Assembly: GCA_023251455.1 (NCBI GenBank)
Contig: JAHEYT010000041.1
Location: 1-58,744, forward strand
Reading direction: 5' to 3'
Source of the DNA: Bacteroidota bacterium
GTDB lineage: Bacteria; Bacteroidota; Bacteroidia; Bacteroidales; Prolixibacteraceae
DNA length: 58,744 nucleotides
In this document: positions 50,925 to 58,744 of the stretch, one piece after another
Layout of the letters: each line of letters opens with the position of its first letter
Position numbering within the stretch: position 1 is the first letter of the stretch
The notes under the pieces: model-generated
Told to the model about the DNA's origin: nothing
Databases searched by the model: none
The model's input: the letters and a program-made list of their open reading frames with translations, nothing else
Program-made: the position numbers and the translations under genes

Positions 50925-50944
50925 TACTTTCGTGTTCGTACACG
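50925..50944. promoter_or_regulatory. LacI-type operator 2 over a predicted uxaE promoter
   Basis: CGTGTTCGTACACG (50931-50944) is a near-perfect palindrome 89 bases (centre to centre) from operator 1. It overlaps a possible -7 box TACTTTCG (50925-50932; GTTG 20 bases upstream as -33). Binding here would block transcription of uxaE-uxaC directly, and looping with operator 1 is possible. Confidence 0.7.
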
Positions 50945-50987
50945 GAGTCTTCGTTGTTTTATTTATGTATCAGTAAATTAATATCAT

Positions 50988-52235
50988 ATGAAACTAGGAA
51001 AATATAGTTTAGGAATTGGCGACCGCTTCTCTCATCAGGGAGTTGCCCAACTTCTTGGAATTGTAAAAGCCAATCAGGCAGGTTTGGACATTAGTCCGGT
51101 TTGGAACAAGTCGAACCGCGAGCATATGTATGTGCATTCGCATCCGGCTGATGTACGGAAAGAAGCTGACGCGGCGGTTGCTGCTTTAGGTTTCTCTGGA
51201 AAATATTTTGTAGATGCCGACCATATTAACATGGGAACGGTTGCTCCGTTTGTCGAAACTGCTGACTTTTTTACCCTCGATGTGGCCTCGTTTATCGGGA
51301 AAGAAAGTCCGGAAGCCGATGTGAAATCTTTTGTGGCTTCGTGTTCAAAATACGTTGGAAAACTGCAAATCCCGGGAATAGATCATGCCATCGAGGTTTC
51401 AGAAGAATTGATTGAAAAGATTGCGCATAAATTTTTGGCGGCTACACAACAGGCATCTGAAATCTATAACTTCCTGAAAGAAAAGAAAGGTGTTGGTAAT
51501 TTTATTACAGAAGTTTCGATGGACGAAGTTGAAAGTCCGCAAACGCCTGTCGATTTGTTTTTTATCCTGAAGATGTTGGCTGATAAAGGCGTTCCGGCGC
51601 AAACCATTGCCCCGAAATTTACTGGCCGATTTAATAAAGGAGTTGATTATACCGGTAATGTTGAGCAGTTTACCAAGGAGTTTGAAGAAGACGTTCTGGT
51701 AATTGATTATGCGGTGAAAGAATTCGGGCTTCCTGAAGAATTAAAGCTGAGTGTGCACTCCGGAAGCGATAAATTTACGATTTATCCGATCATGGCCGGA
51801 ATCATTAAGAAATACGATAAAGGTATTCACGTGAAAACAGCCGGTACAACCTGGCTCGAGGAGGTGATCGGACTTGCAGTTGCTGGTGGCGAAGCTCTGG
51901 AAGCAGCCAAATCAATTTATACCATTGCGTTGGGCCGCAAAGACGAATTGTGCGCTCCATATGCTGATGTGATTGATATTGACGATTCGAAATTGCCTTC
52001 GGCTGCTGAAGTTGCCGGTTGGTCGAGCGAAAAATTTGCCAATACGCTGCGCCATATTCCTGGCCATCCTGATTATAATCCAAATCTTCGCCAGTTGATT
52101 CATGTGGGCTACAAAGTAGCTTCCGAAATGGGGACAACTTATACCGACCTCCTGAAAAAACACGCTGAAGTGGTTGGCCAGTGTGTTGAAGAAAATATTT
52201 ACGATCGCCACCTGAAAAGGCTGTTTAACCTGTAA
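50988..52235 (+). CDS. uxaE: Tagaturonate epimerase UxaE
   Basis: Converts D-tagaturonate to D-fructuronate, joining galacturonate to the glucuronate branch. The 415-residue protein has the UxaE pattern: GIGDRFSHQGVAQL at the start, KSNREHMYVHSHP near residue 40, DADHINMGTV near 78, APKFTGRFNKGVDYTG near 205, LSVHSGSDKFTIYPI near 250, and HIPGHPDYNPNLRQLIHVGYK near 355, with several His and Asp metal-type positions. It is first in the rightward hexuronate set, behind the LacI-type operators, and is followed by a motif-built inverted repeat and uxaC. Confidence 0.92.
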   Translation: MKLGKYSLGIGDRFSHQGVAQLLGIVKANQAGLDISPVWNKSNREHMYVHSHPADVRKEADAAVAALGFSGKYFVDADHINMGTVAPFVETADFFTLDVASFIGKESPEADVKSFVASCSKYVGKLQIPGIDHAIEVSEELIEKIAHKFLAATQQASEIYNFLKEKKGVGNFITEVSMDEVESPQTPVDLFFILKMLADKGVPAQTIAPKFTGRFNKGVDYTGNVEQFTKEFEEDVLVIDYAVKEFGLPEELKLSVHSGSDKFTIYPIMAGIIKKYDKGIHVKTAGTTWLEEVIGLAVAGGEALEAAKSIYTIALGRKDELCAPYADVIDIDDSKLPSAAEVAGWSSEKFANTLRHIPGHPDYNPNLRQLIHVGYKVASEMGTTYTDLLKKHAEVVGQCVEENIYDRHLKRLFNL

Positions 52236-52317
52236 AAAGTTCGAAGTGTCTAAAGTTCGGAGTATTGGTTTTTCAACTTTAGGCACTCCGAACGTTAGCT
52301 CACTTTAGGCACTTTTT
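52234..52317. repeat. Inverted repeat of CTTTAGGCA-type units
   Basis: AAAAAGTTCGAAGTGTCTAA... (52234-52264) mirrors ACTTTAGGCACTCCGAACGT... ending ACTTTAGGCACTTTTT (52276-52317), with bulges. The left arm starts within the uxaE stop codon. Units such as CTTTAGGCACT repeat inside the arm. Confidence 0.65.
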
Positions 52318-52348
52318 ATTCAAATATCACACATTTAATCAAAACAAT

Positions 52349-53749
52349 ATGAAACCATTTATGGACGAGAATTTTCTGTTGCACACCGAAACTGCGCAGA
52401 AATTATACCATGAACATGCGGCAAAAATGCCGATTTTCGATTATCACTGTCACATCAATCCAAAAGATATTGCCGACGACCGGATGTTTAAATCCATTAC
52501 TGAAATCTGGCTGGCCGGCGACCATTACAAATGGCGCGGAATGCGCACCAATGGAGTTGATGAGCGCTTTTGTACCGGTGATGCCTCTGATTGGGAGAAA
52601 TTCGAAAAGTGGGCTGAAACCGTTCCTCAAACTTTACGCAATCCGCTGTATCACTGGACTCACCTCGAGCTGAAGAAATTCTTTGGAATTAACGAAGTTT
52701 TGAGCCCGAAAAATGCCCGTCAGATTTTTGATGCCTGCAATGAAAAGCTGAATACACCGGCCTACAGTTGCCGCAACATCATCCGGATGGCCAATGTGCA
52801 TACCATTTGCACTACCGACGATCCGATAGACAATCTTCAATATCATCAACAAATTAAAGCTTCAGGATTCGAAGTTGCTGTACTTCCGGCATGGCGTCCT
52901 GATAAAGCCATGATGGTTGACGATCCTGCTTTCTTCAACAGCTATATCAATCAGTTGGCAGTTGCTGCAGAAATGACCATCACTACATTCGCTGATTTGA
53001 TGACTGCTCTGGATAAACGTCACCAGTATTTTCATGAAAATGGATGCCGTTTGTCTGATCATGGTTTGGATACTGCATTTGCCGAAGAATATTCTGCCAA
53101 GGAAATTCGTGCAATTTTCACAACGGTAAGGTCGGGAAGTAAATTGACGAACGAAGAGATTTTGAAATTCAAATCGTGCATGTTGTACGAATTTGGAGTG
53201 ATGGATCACTCACGCGGATGGACACAGCAATTGCACATTGGCGCATTGCGCAACAACAACACGCGTTTGTTCAACAAATTAGGACCGGATACAGGATTCG
53301 ATTCGATTGGCGACAAACCGGTTGCAGAGCCGTTATCTAAACTGTTGAATAAACTGGATACGGAAGATAAATTGTGCAAAACCGTACTATACAACCTGAA
53401 TCCGGCAGATAACGAATTGTATGCTACCATGATCGGCAACTTTCAGGATGGAAGCGTTCCCGGAAAAATGCAGTGGGGTTCAGGATGGTGGTTCCTCGAT
53501 CAGAAAGATGGTATGGAAAAACAGATTCAGGCTTTATCGAATCTCGGATTATTGAGCCGTTTTGTAGGTATGTTAACCGATTCCAGAAGTTTCCTGTCAT
53601 ATACTCGTCACGAGTATTTCCGCCGTACTCTTTGCAATATTTTGGGTAACGACGTGGAAAACGGTGAAATTCCGAATGATATGGAATTATTGGGTCAGAT
53701 GGTGGAAAACATCAGTTTTAACAACGCGAAAAACTATTTCAATTTTTAA
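52349..53749 (+). CDS. uxaC: Glucuronate/galacturonate isomerase
   Basis: Isomerises D-glucuronate to D-fructuronate and D-galacturonate to D-tagaturonate. The 466-residue amidohydrolase-fold protein has DYHCHINPKDIADD (metal His pair, near residue 30), YHWTHLELKKFFGI near 101, TTDDPIDNL near 155, and the Gly-rich SGWWFLDQKDGMEKQ near 377 with a Trp-Trp pair, plus LTDSRSFLSYTRHEYFRR near 410. Length is normal. It follows uxaE in the same direction and a predicted promoter for kdgK lies after it. Confidence 0.96.
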   Translation: MKPFMDENFLLHTETAQKLYHEHAAKMPIFDYHCHINPKDIADDRMFKSITEIWLAGDHYKWRGMRTNGVDERFCTGDASDWEKFEKWAETVPQTLRNPLYHWTHLELKKFFGINEVLSPKNARQIFDACNEKLNTPAYSCRNIIRMANVHTICTTDDPIDNLQYHQQIKASGFEVAVLPAWRPDKAMMVDDPAFFNSYINQLAVAAEMTITTFADLMTALDKRHQYFHENGCRLSDHGLDTAFAEEYSAKEIRAIFTTVRSGSKLTNEEILKFKSCMLYEFGVMDHSRGWTQQLHIGALRNNNTRLFNKLGPDTGFDSIGDKPVAEPLSKLLNKLDTEDKLCKTVLYNLNPADNELYATMIGNFQDGSVPGKMQWGSGWWFLDQKDGMEKQIQALSNLGLLSRFVGMLTDSRSFLSYTRHEYFRRTLCNILGNDVENGEIPNDMELLGQMVENISFNNAKNYFNF

Positions 53750-53775
53750 GAATAAGTTGTTTTTCCCGCCTTTTG

Positions 53776-53818
53776 GTACGAACAGAACTTGGTGAATTTG
53801 ATAAAAATAGTAGATTTG
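53776..53818 (+). promoter_or_regulatory. Predicted kdgK promoter with a partial LacI-operator match
   Basis: CTTG (53788-53791), 19 bases, then TAGATTTG (53811-53818), an exact -7 box. GTACGAACA (53776-53784), the core of the reverse-complemented operator 2, sits just upstream, so the same LacI-type regulator may act here. Confidence 0.5.
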
Positions 53819-53943
53819 CAATCGATTGCACTTATGAAAAGGAAAAAAGAAAGCAGGAATGAGGAAACGTTTCCTTCTTCCTTTTAACTCTTTCCTGTCT
53901 TTGGGTAGTAAATTGAAAATCAATAAATAGTAAATAGAACAAA

Positions 53944-54975
53944 ATGAGAGTAGTTACATTCGGAGAAATCATGTTGCGACTTGCAACTCCTGGTTATTTG
54001 CGTTTTAATCAAACTGATAGTTTAACAGCCACTTTTGGTGGTGGTGAGGCCAATGTGGCCGTTTCGCTTGCAAACTTTGGTATCCCGGTCGATTTTGTAA
54101 CCCGTTTGCCTAAAAACGATATTGCTCAGTCGTGCGTAATGGATTTACGGAAATACGGAGTAGGAGTGGATCAGATCGTTTATGGAGGCGACCGTTTGGG
54201 AATTTATTTCCTCGAAACAGGCGCTGTAAGCCGTGGATCGAAAGTGGTTTACGATCGTGCACATTCAGCTGTATCTGAAATCAAATCAGGAATGATTGAC
54301 TGGGACAAGGTTTTTGAAGGAGTAAACTGGTTTCACTGGACTGGTATTACCCCGGCAATTTCTCAGGGCGCTGCCGATGTTTGCATGGAAGCAATTCAGA
54401 AAGCCAACGAAAAGGGAATTACCGTTTCGTGCGATTTAAACTACCGCAAAAACCTTTGGAACTATGGCAAAAAGGCCGGCGAAGTGATGCCTGCACTGGT
54501 TGCCGGAACCGATGTGATTTTGGGAAATGAAGAAGATGCCGAAAAAGTACTTGGCATTAAACCTGAAGGTGTTGATGTAACCGGTGGTCATGTTGAGGCT
54601 GCAGCTTATGAATCTGTTTCAAAACAGATTATGGCGAAATTTCCGCGTTGTAAAAAAGTAATTACTACTTTGCGTGGATCAATTAATGCCAACCATAACA
54701 GTTGGTCGGGTGTGCTTTGGGACGGTAAAACTTTGTTTGAAGCTCCGACTTACCAGATTACAGATATAGTTGACCGCGTTGGAGGTGGTGATTCATTTAT
54801 GGGTGGTTTGATCTACGGTTTGCTGACTTATACTAATGACGATCAGAAAGCCCTGAACTTTGCAGTTGCTGCATCGTGTCTGAAACATACCATTTATGGT
54901 GACTATAACCAGGTAACCGTTGATGAAGTTGAAAAATTGATGGGAGGCGATGCTTCAGGCCGGGTAGCAAGATAA
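53944..54975 (+). CDS. kdgK: 2-keto-3-deoxygluconate kinase
   Basis: 343 residues of the PfkB family. Sugar-binding part GGGEANVAVSLANFG near residue 32, VTRLPKND near 53, VSCDLNYRKNLW near 160, ILGNEEDAEKVLGI near 189, and the catalytic signature DRVGGGDSFMGGLIYG near 279. It phosphorylates 2-keto-3-deoxygluconate to the 6-phosphate form that Eda then splits. Its place directly before eda and exuT, after uxaE and uxaC, makes this assignment firmer than for the paralogue at 47655. Confidence 0.92.
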   Translation: MRVVTFGEIMLRLATPGYLRFNQTDSLTATFGGGEANVAVSLANFGIPVDFVTRLPKNDIAQSCVMDLRKYGVGVDQIVYGGDRLGIYFLETGAVSRGSKVVYDRAHSAVSEIKSGMIDWDKVFEGVNWFHWTGITPAISQGAADVCMEAIQKANEKGITVSCDLNYRKNLWNYGKKAGEVMPALVAGTDVILGNEEDAEKVLGIKPEGVDVTGGHVEAAAYESVSKQIMAKFPRCKKVITTLRGSINANHNSWSGVLWDGKTLFEAPTYQITDIVDRVGGGDSFMGGLIYGLLTYTNDDQKALNFAVAASCLKHTIYGDYNQVTVDEVEKLMGGDASGRVAR

Positions 54976-55032
54976 TGATGAATTTTGAATGATAAATAAT
55001 AAATGAAAAATAGATGCCTTTTTCAAAAGCCA

Positions 55033-55064
55033 AACCTGGAATTTGAAATTTGGAACTTTAAACT
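55033..55064. repeat. TTGGAA-type repeat (copy 3)
   Basis: AAACCTGGAATTTGAAATTT... (55033-55064) matches copies 1 and 2 in unit order. It lies 6 bases before the eda start, so it would form part of the eda leader. Confidence 0.55.
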
Positions 55065-55070
55065 GATTTT

Positions 55071-55739
55071 ATGGCAAGGTTTACAAGAATAGAAGTAGCA
55101 GTAAAAATGAAAGAAACCGGTGTTGTTCCGGTATTTTATCACAAAGACGCTGAAGTATGCAAACAGGTGGTGAAAGCCTGTTATGAAGGTGGTATTCGCG
55201 TTTTCGAATTTACTAACCGTGGCGATTTTGCTCACGAAGTTTTTGCTGAAGTGTCGAAATGGGCAGTCAATGAAGCTCCGGAAATGATTTTAGGCGTTGG
55301 TTCGGTAATCGATAGCGCGACAGCGGCTTTATACATTCAGCTGGGTTCTAACTTTATTGTTTCTCCTTTGATTGACGAAGATACAGCACGTTTCTGCAAT
55401 CGTCGTAAAATTGCCTGGAGTCCGGGCTGTGGTTCGGTTACCGAAATTAATCGTGCACACGAATTGGGTGCCGAAGTAGTAAAAGTATTTCCAGGTTCAT
55501 CGGTTGGCGGTCCTGATTTTATTTCAGGAGTGAAAGGCCCGATGCCATGGGCGAGCATAATGCCAACAGGAGGTGTTTCACCGGATGAAGCTAACCTGAA
55601 AGGCTGGTTCAAAGCCGGAGTTCATTGTGTGGGCATGGGTTCGCAATTGTTCCCTAAAGATGTGATTGACAACAAGGACTGGGCTTTTATTGCTGCCAAA
55701 TGTGCCGAAGTGCTTGCAATCGTAAAAAAACTGAGATAA
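55071..55739 (+). CDS. eda: KDPG (2-keto-3-deoxy-6-phosphogluconate) aldolase
   Basis: 222 residues of the class I KDPG/KHG aldolase family. Catalytic Glu in IRVFEFTNRG near residue 43, GVGSVIDSATA near 75, SPLIDEDTARFC near 102, and the Schiff-base Lys in VVKVFPGS near 140, followed by MPTGGVSPDEANL. Cleaves KDPG to pyruvate and glyceraldehyde 3-phosphate, the last step of the hexuronate route. It is between kdgK and exuT. Confidence 0.95.
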   Translation: MARFTRIEVAVKMKETGVVPVFYHKDAEVCKQVVKACYEGGIRVFEFTNRGDFAHEVFAEVSKWAVNEAPEMILGVGSVIDSATAALYIQLGSNFIVSPLIDEDTARFCNRRKIAWSPGCGSVTEINRAHELGAEVVKVFPGSSVGGPDFISGVKGPMPWASIMPTGGVSPDEANLKGWFKAGVHCVGMGSQLFPKDVIDNKDWAFIAAKCAEVLAIVKKLR

Positions 55740-55780
55740 AAATTACACTAAACTAATATCCTAATCACTAAAACTAAATT

Positions 55781-57226
55781 ATGCAGTCGACTAAAAGCAT
55801 TGCGAAGATGACGAATTACCGATGGACAATAGTTGCCCTCTTGTTTGTGGCCACAACTATTAACTATCTCGATCGTCAGGTTTTATCCCTAACCTGGGAT
55901 GAGTTTATTATGCCCGAATTTCATTGGAATGAAAATCATTACGGTACAATTACCTCCATTTTTTCCATTGTTTATGCCATTTCAATGTTGTTTGCCGGAA
56001 GTTTTGTCGATTGGATGGGAACCAAGAAAGGATTTTTGTGGGCAATTGGAGTGTGGTCGGTAGGTGCTTGTATGCACGCTCTTTGTGGTGTGGTTACTGA
56101 AAGTTGGGTTGGCTTGCATTCTGCGGCAGAATTGGCACAGGCTGTTGGTGATGTTGCTGTACTTATTTCCACTGTCAGTATGTATGCCTTTATTGTTGCA
56201 CGTATTATTTTGGCTATTGGAGAGGCTGGAAACTTTCCGGCTGCTATTAAAGTTACTGCTGAATATTTCCCCAAGAAAGACCGTGCTTATGCTACCAGCA
56301 TTTTCAATGCAGGTGCTTCGGTTGGCGCCCTGATAGCTCCGCTTTCAATTCCCTTTTTGGCCAAAGCTTATGGTTGGGAAATGTCTTTCATAGTGATTGG
56401 TGCTTTAGGTTTTATTTGGATGGGTTTCTGGGTTTTCTTGTATAAGAAACCAGAACAAAATAAACACTTAAACAGCGCCGAGTTAAATTATATTTTATCA
56501 GACAGGGAATCGAAAGACGAGTTGGAAATGCAAGCCTCTGCTGTTCAGGAAAAGAAAGTTTCGTTTATAGATTGTTTCAAGTATAAACAAACCTGGGCAT
56601 TTGCATTTGGTAAGTTTATGACCGATGGCGTTTGGTGGTTCTTCCTGTTCTGGACTCCATCGTATCTGAATACACAGTTTGGAATTAAAACATCCGCCGG
56701 ATTAGGTGTAGCTCTTATTTTTACTTTATATGCCCTTGCTACGCTTTCGATTTATGGAGGGAAACTACCTTCAATTATTATCAGGAAAACCGGGCTGAAC
56801 CCATATGCAGCCCGCATGAAAGCCATGTTTATTTTTGCATTTATTCCACTTTTGGTTTTGTTGGCCCAACCTTTAGGAACCTTTTCGCCATGGTTCCCGA
56901 TTATCCTGATTGGTTTCGGATGCGCGGCTCATCAATCGTGGTCGGCAAATATATTTACGACAGTTGGCGATATGTTCCCGAAACATGCCATTGCAACAGT
57001 CATCGGAATCGGCGGTATGGCTGGTGGAGTTGGCTCTATGATTTTGCAAAAATCGGCCGGAGCTCTATTTGTTTATGCTGGCGAAACTAAGATGACATTC
57101 CTTGGATTTGAAGGAAAACCTGCCGGTTATTTCATGGTATTCTGTTTTTGTGCCGTAGCTTACCTGATTGGCTGGACGGTTATGAAATCATTGGTTCCAA
57201 AGTATAAACCTATTACTGATTTATAA
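55781..57226 (+). CDS. exuT: Hexuronate transporter (ExuT-type, ACS family MFS)
   Basis: 481 residues with 12 membrane segments and the anion:cation symporter pattern: TINYLDRQVLSL near residue 28, GSFVDWMGTKKGFLW near 70, RIILAIGEAGNFPAAIKVTAEYFPKKDRA near 145, and IFNAGASVGALIAP. It imports glucuronate and galacturonate (inference from motifs and operon). A long insert after segment 3 (residues 93-125) is longer than in E. coli ExuT. It closes the rightward operon, with a terminator after it. Confidence 0.9.
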   Translation: MQSTKSIAKMTNYRWTIVALLFVATTINYLDRQVLSLTWDEFIMPEFHWNENHYGTITSIFSIVYAISMLFAGSFVDWMGTKKGFLWAIGVWSVGACMHALCGVVTESWVGLHSAAELAQAVGDVAVLISTVSMYAFIVARIILAIGEAGNFPAAIKVTAEYFPKKDRAYATSIFNAGASVGALIAPLSIPFLAKAYGWEMSFIVIGALGFIWMGFWVFLYKKPEQNKHLNSAELNYILSDRESKDELEMQASAVQEKKVSFIDCFKYKQTWAFAFGKFMTDGVWWFFLFWTPSYLNTQFGIKTSAGLGVALIFTLYALATLSIYGGKLPSIIIRKTGLNPYAARMKAMFIFAFIPLLVLLAQPLGTFSPWFPIILIGFGCAAHQSWSANIFTTVGDMFPKHAIATVIGIGGMAGGVGSMILQKSAGALFVYAGETKMTFLGFEGKPAGYFMVFCFCAVAYLIGWTVMKSLVPKYKPITDL

Positions 57227-57247
57227 AATTAAACTGAAATATAGGAA

Positions 57248-57283
57248 AAAGAAGCAGGTCGTTTGGCCTGCTTCTTTGCTTTG
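57248..57283 (+). terminator. Terminator of the hexuronate operon
   Basis: Perfect 11-bp stem AAAGAAGCAGG (57248-57258) with CCTGCTTCTTT (57267-57277), an 8-base loop, and T-rich sequence after it. Confidence 0.85.
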
Positions 57284-57390
57284 TATATATTTATGGACTT
57301 TCAACTTTTCAGAATGGGGATTGTTTAAGTTTTGAAGTCTGATGAGGTTGAATCATATTGATACCGTTTTCAAACTTAAAATCTAGAAAT

Positions 57391-57834
57391 ATGGCAATGA
57401 AATTTTTGGAACATTTTGATCATCCGGAACGGAAGCAAGACAAGGAACATTTTATTCACCTGATTCAAATGGCAAATGCTGATGGAAAAATAGATGATGT
57501 TGAATTGGAAATGCTCAGTAGGATGGGTAATAAATTGGGACTTACTTCCACAGAAGTTGCTGATTTATTGGAGACCAGTAAAAAATCGGAATACATTCCT
57601 CCCTACGAATTGTCGAAACGCTTTGAGCAACTTTACGATGTGATTAAAATGGTTTATGCTGACGGTGTTATAGAGGAGAATGAAATGAGATTAGCTTCCG
57701 GACTTGCCATGAAATCTGGATTTGCCGAAGAAGAAATTCCTGTGCTGCTTTCAGTTTTAATTGATGGCATAAAAAGAGGGGATGATGAGGATGATCTTTT
57801 TACTTTATACAAAAAGCGGAGAATAGTTCGATAG
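57391..57834 (+). CDS. TerB-like (DjlA N-terminal type) small protein
   Basis: 147 residues from the ATG at 57391 (a TTG at 57358 is an unlikely start). The all-helical TerB/DjlA fold is marked by two repeats: LIQMANADGKIDDVELEMLSRM near residue 25 and IKMVYADGVIEENEMRLASG near residue 88, each with the conserved (A/Y)ADGxIxxxE wording that binds metal in the family. Soluble and cytoplasmic. TerB proteins are linked to tellurite resistance and envelope stress, but most Bacteroidota members have no known function. Monocistronic. Confidence 0.85.
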   Translation: MAMKFLEHFDHPERKQDKEHFIHLIQMANADGKIDDVELEMLSRMGNKLGLTSTEVADLLETSKKSEYIPPYELSKRFEQLYDVIKMVYADGVIEENEMRLASGLAMKSGFAEEEIPVLLSVLIDGIKRGDDEDDLFTLYKKRRIVR

Positions 57835-57869
57835 AAGGAACCAAATATCAGGATTCGACAGAAAAGATT

Positions 57870-57906
57870 AAAGAGCCCTTTGCATTGTTTTGCATAGGGC
57901 TCTTTT
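57870..57906. terminator. Bidirectional terminator between TerB-like gene and YiaK-family gene
   Basis: Left arm AAAGAGCCCTTTGCA (57870-57884) pairs with TGCATAGGGCTCTTT (57891-57905), with one T-T mismatch and a 6-base loop. A/T flanks suit both directions. Confidence 0.85.
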
Positions 57907-57950
57907 GGTGTGCGCGAAAGCTTTTGCGAGTACGATGGGTAATCCCTAAA

Positions 57951-58744
57951 CTAACTCCTATTGGCCAATTCTTTCACTTTTGACCAGATACCATCATCAA
58001 CCGGAATACCTAACTCCATATTTTCGTTTCGGGTTTTTAGCGATTGCTCGCCCGGATAAAATATTTCACCATTTTCAGTCGCCGGAACCGACGATTTAAG
58101 CTGCTCAACGGTTTTGTGCAATGCCTGATCGATGAATTCCTGTGTATTGATTTTTCGTGGATCGATTGCGATAAAAACCTGGCAACAGCTACCGCAACTG
58201 CCTTTGTCAGCTTTGTCAATTCCGGCAGTGGTAAGCCCTCCCGAAAGCATGGCAGAAATCAGGTCGAGCATGACCGCAAACCCTGAACCTTTCCAAAAAC
58301 CCATCGGTAAAATCCGACGAGTTTCTTCTATTTCTCCGGGATTATCAGTGAGGTTTCCTTCCTGATCAAATCCACCGGGATAGGGGAGTTTCTGACCTTT
58401 CAGCCGGGTGGTCTGAAGTTTTCCATACGAATATTGCGACATGGCCATATCGAGTACCACATGCCCTTCTTTTCGCGGAACAGCCATGATAAACGGGTTG
58501 TTCCCGATTCCGCCTGATTTGGCACCCCATGCTGGCATACACGATTCGGTATTGGTCCAGCAAATGCCGATAAATCCTTTTTCGGCAGCTTGCCAACCGT
58601 AGGCGCCGCCACGCATCCAGTGGGTGGTATTGTTGAGGCTCACCAAACCAAGTCCGTTTTTTTCGGCGATTTCGGTAGCACGGTTCATGGCGAAAATGGC
58701 ATTTAAAATCCCGGGGCCCAGGTTGCCGTTATAAGTTTCCATCG
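57951..58744 (-). CDS. YiaK-family (Ldh_2) dehydrogenase, 5'-truncated by window edge
   Basis: At least 263 residues of the malate/L-sulfolactate/ureidoglycolate dehydrogenase family. Motifs: GPGILNAIFAMNRA, NNTTHWMRGGAYGWQA (catalytic His), WTNTESCMPAWGAKSGGIGNNPF (NAD(P) site), and MGFWKGSGFAVMLDLI. The frame runs to the window end, and about 70 N-terminal residues are missing. Closest in wording to YiaK, 3-dehydro-L-gulonate 2-dehydrogenase (2,3-diketo-L-gulonate reductase), which would fit the sugar-acid setting. Its promoter and upstream partners are outside the window. Confidence 0.85.
   Translation of the reverse strand, partial: METYNGNLGPGILNAIFAMNRATEIAEKNGLGLVSLNNTTHWMRGGAYGWQAAEKGFIGICWTNTESCMPAWGAKSGGIGNNPFIMAVPRKEGHVVLDMAMSQYSYGKLQTTRLKGQKLPYPGGFDQEGNLTDNPGEIEETRRILPMGFWKGSGFAVMLDLISAMLSGGLTTAGIDKADKGSCGSCCQVFIAIDPRKINTQEFIDQALHKTVEQLKSSVPATENGEIFYPGEQSLKTRNENMELGIPVDDGIWSKVKELANRS

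Overview
The window looks like a chromosome segment from a free-living, carbohydrate-degrading member of the Bacteroidota, probably of the Marinilabiliales/Prolixibacteraceae kind (this placement is inference from gene content). Supporting signs are a GH32/transporter/fructokinase set of the Bacteroides fructan type, a GH127 glycosidase, DUF3078 and AsmA proteins, a UxaE-based hexuronate pathway, -7 promoter boxes of the Bacteroidota type TAnnTTTG, and weak or absent Shine-Dalgarno sequences.

Layout. 1-3558: end of a fructan/fructose operon (GH32, MFS importer, fructokinase). 3659-6876: a truncated IS1595-type transposase fragment, then a receiver-PAS-histidine kinase and its NarL-type partner. 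6973-14249 (minus): a sugar locus with MFS porter, DUF4434 protein, AGE-family epimerase, a ROK repressor broken by an in-frame TAG, and a GH127 enzyme. 14451-17285: FAD/Fe-S D-lactate-dehydrogenase-like protein, then tRNA-His. 17625-22292: PepSY-like protein, ECF sigma factor, and an operon of a small, highly codon-biased helical lipoprotein, two L,D-transpeptidases and a membrane protein. 22418-29352: MobA, M48 protease, CinA, AsmA, MFS. 29646-34385: AsnA, tRNA-Arg, HutI, FtcD. 34567-42278: DUF3078, ABM protein, a DedA/ATP-grasp fusion, PhnA, a mitochondrial-type single-chain PheRS, DUF169, and a PQQ propeller. 42397-57226: a large hexuronate/sugar-acid regulon arranged around a LacI-type regulator, transcribed leftward (SDR reductase, PfkB kinase, LarA-like, Gfo/Idh, PdxB, Gnd) and rightward (UxaE, UxaC, KdgK, Eda, ExuT). 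57391-58744: a TerB-like protein and a partial YiaK-family dehydrogenase.

How the genes work together. ExuT imports hexuronates. UxaC isomerises glucuronate and galacturonate to fructuronate and tagaturonate, and UxaE epimerises tagaturonate to fructuronate. The SDR reduces fructuronate to mannonate. Mannonate dehydratase (UxuA) is not in the window. KdgK and Eda finish the route to pyruvate and glyceraldehyde 3-phosphate. Two near-identical 14-bp operators lie between the LacI-type gene and uxaE.

Most interesting: (a) the ECF sigma/lipoprotein/L,D-transpeptidase cluster, which reads like a Bacteroidota counterpart of Braun lipoprotein and its attachment enzymes, with a helical domain apparently shared by enzyme and putative substrate; (b) the FARS2-like single-chain PheRS with a Phe-rich leader ORF; (c) the DedA/ATP-grasp fusion; (d) several families of intergenic inverted repeats, one of which supplies the stop codons of two genes.
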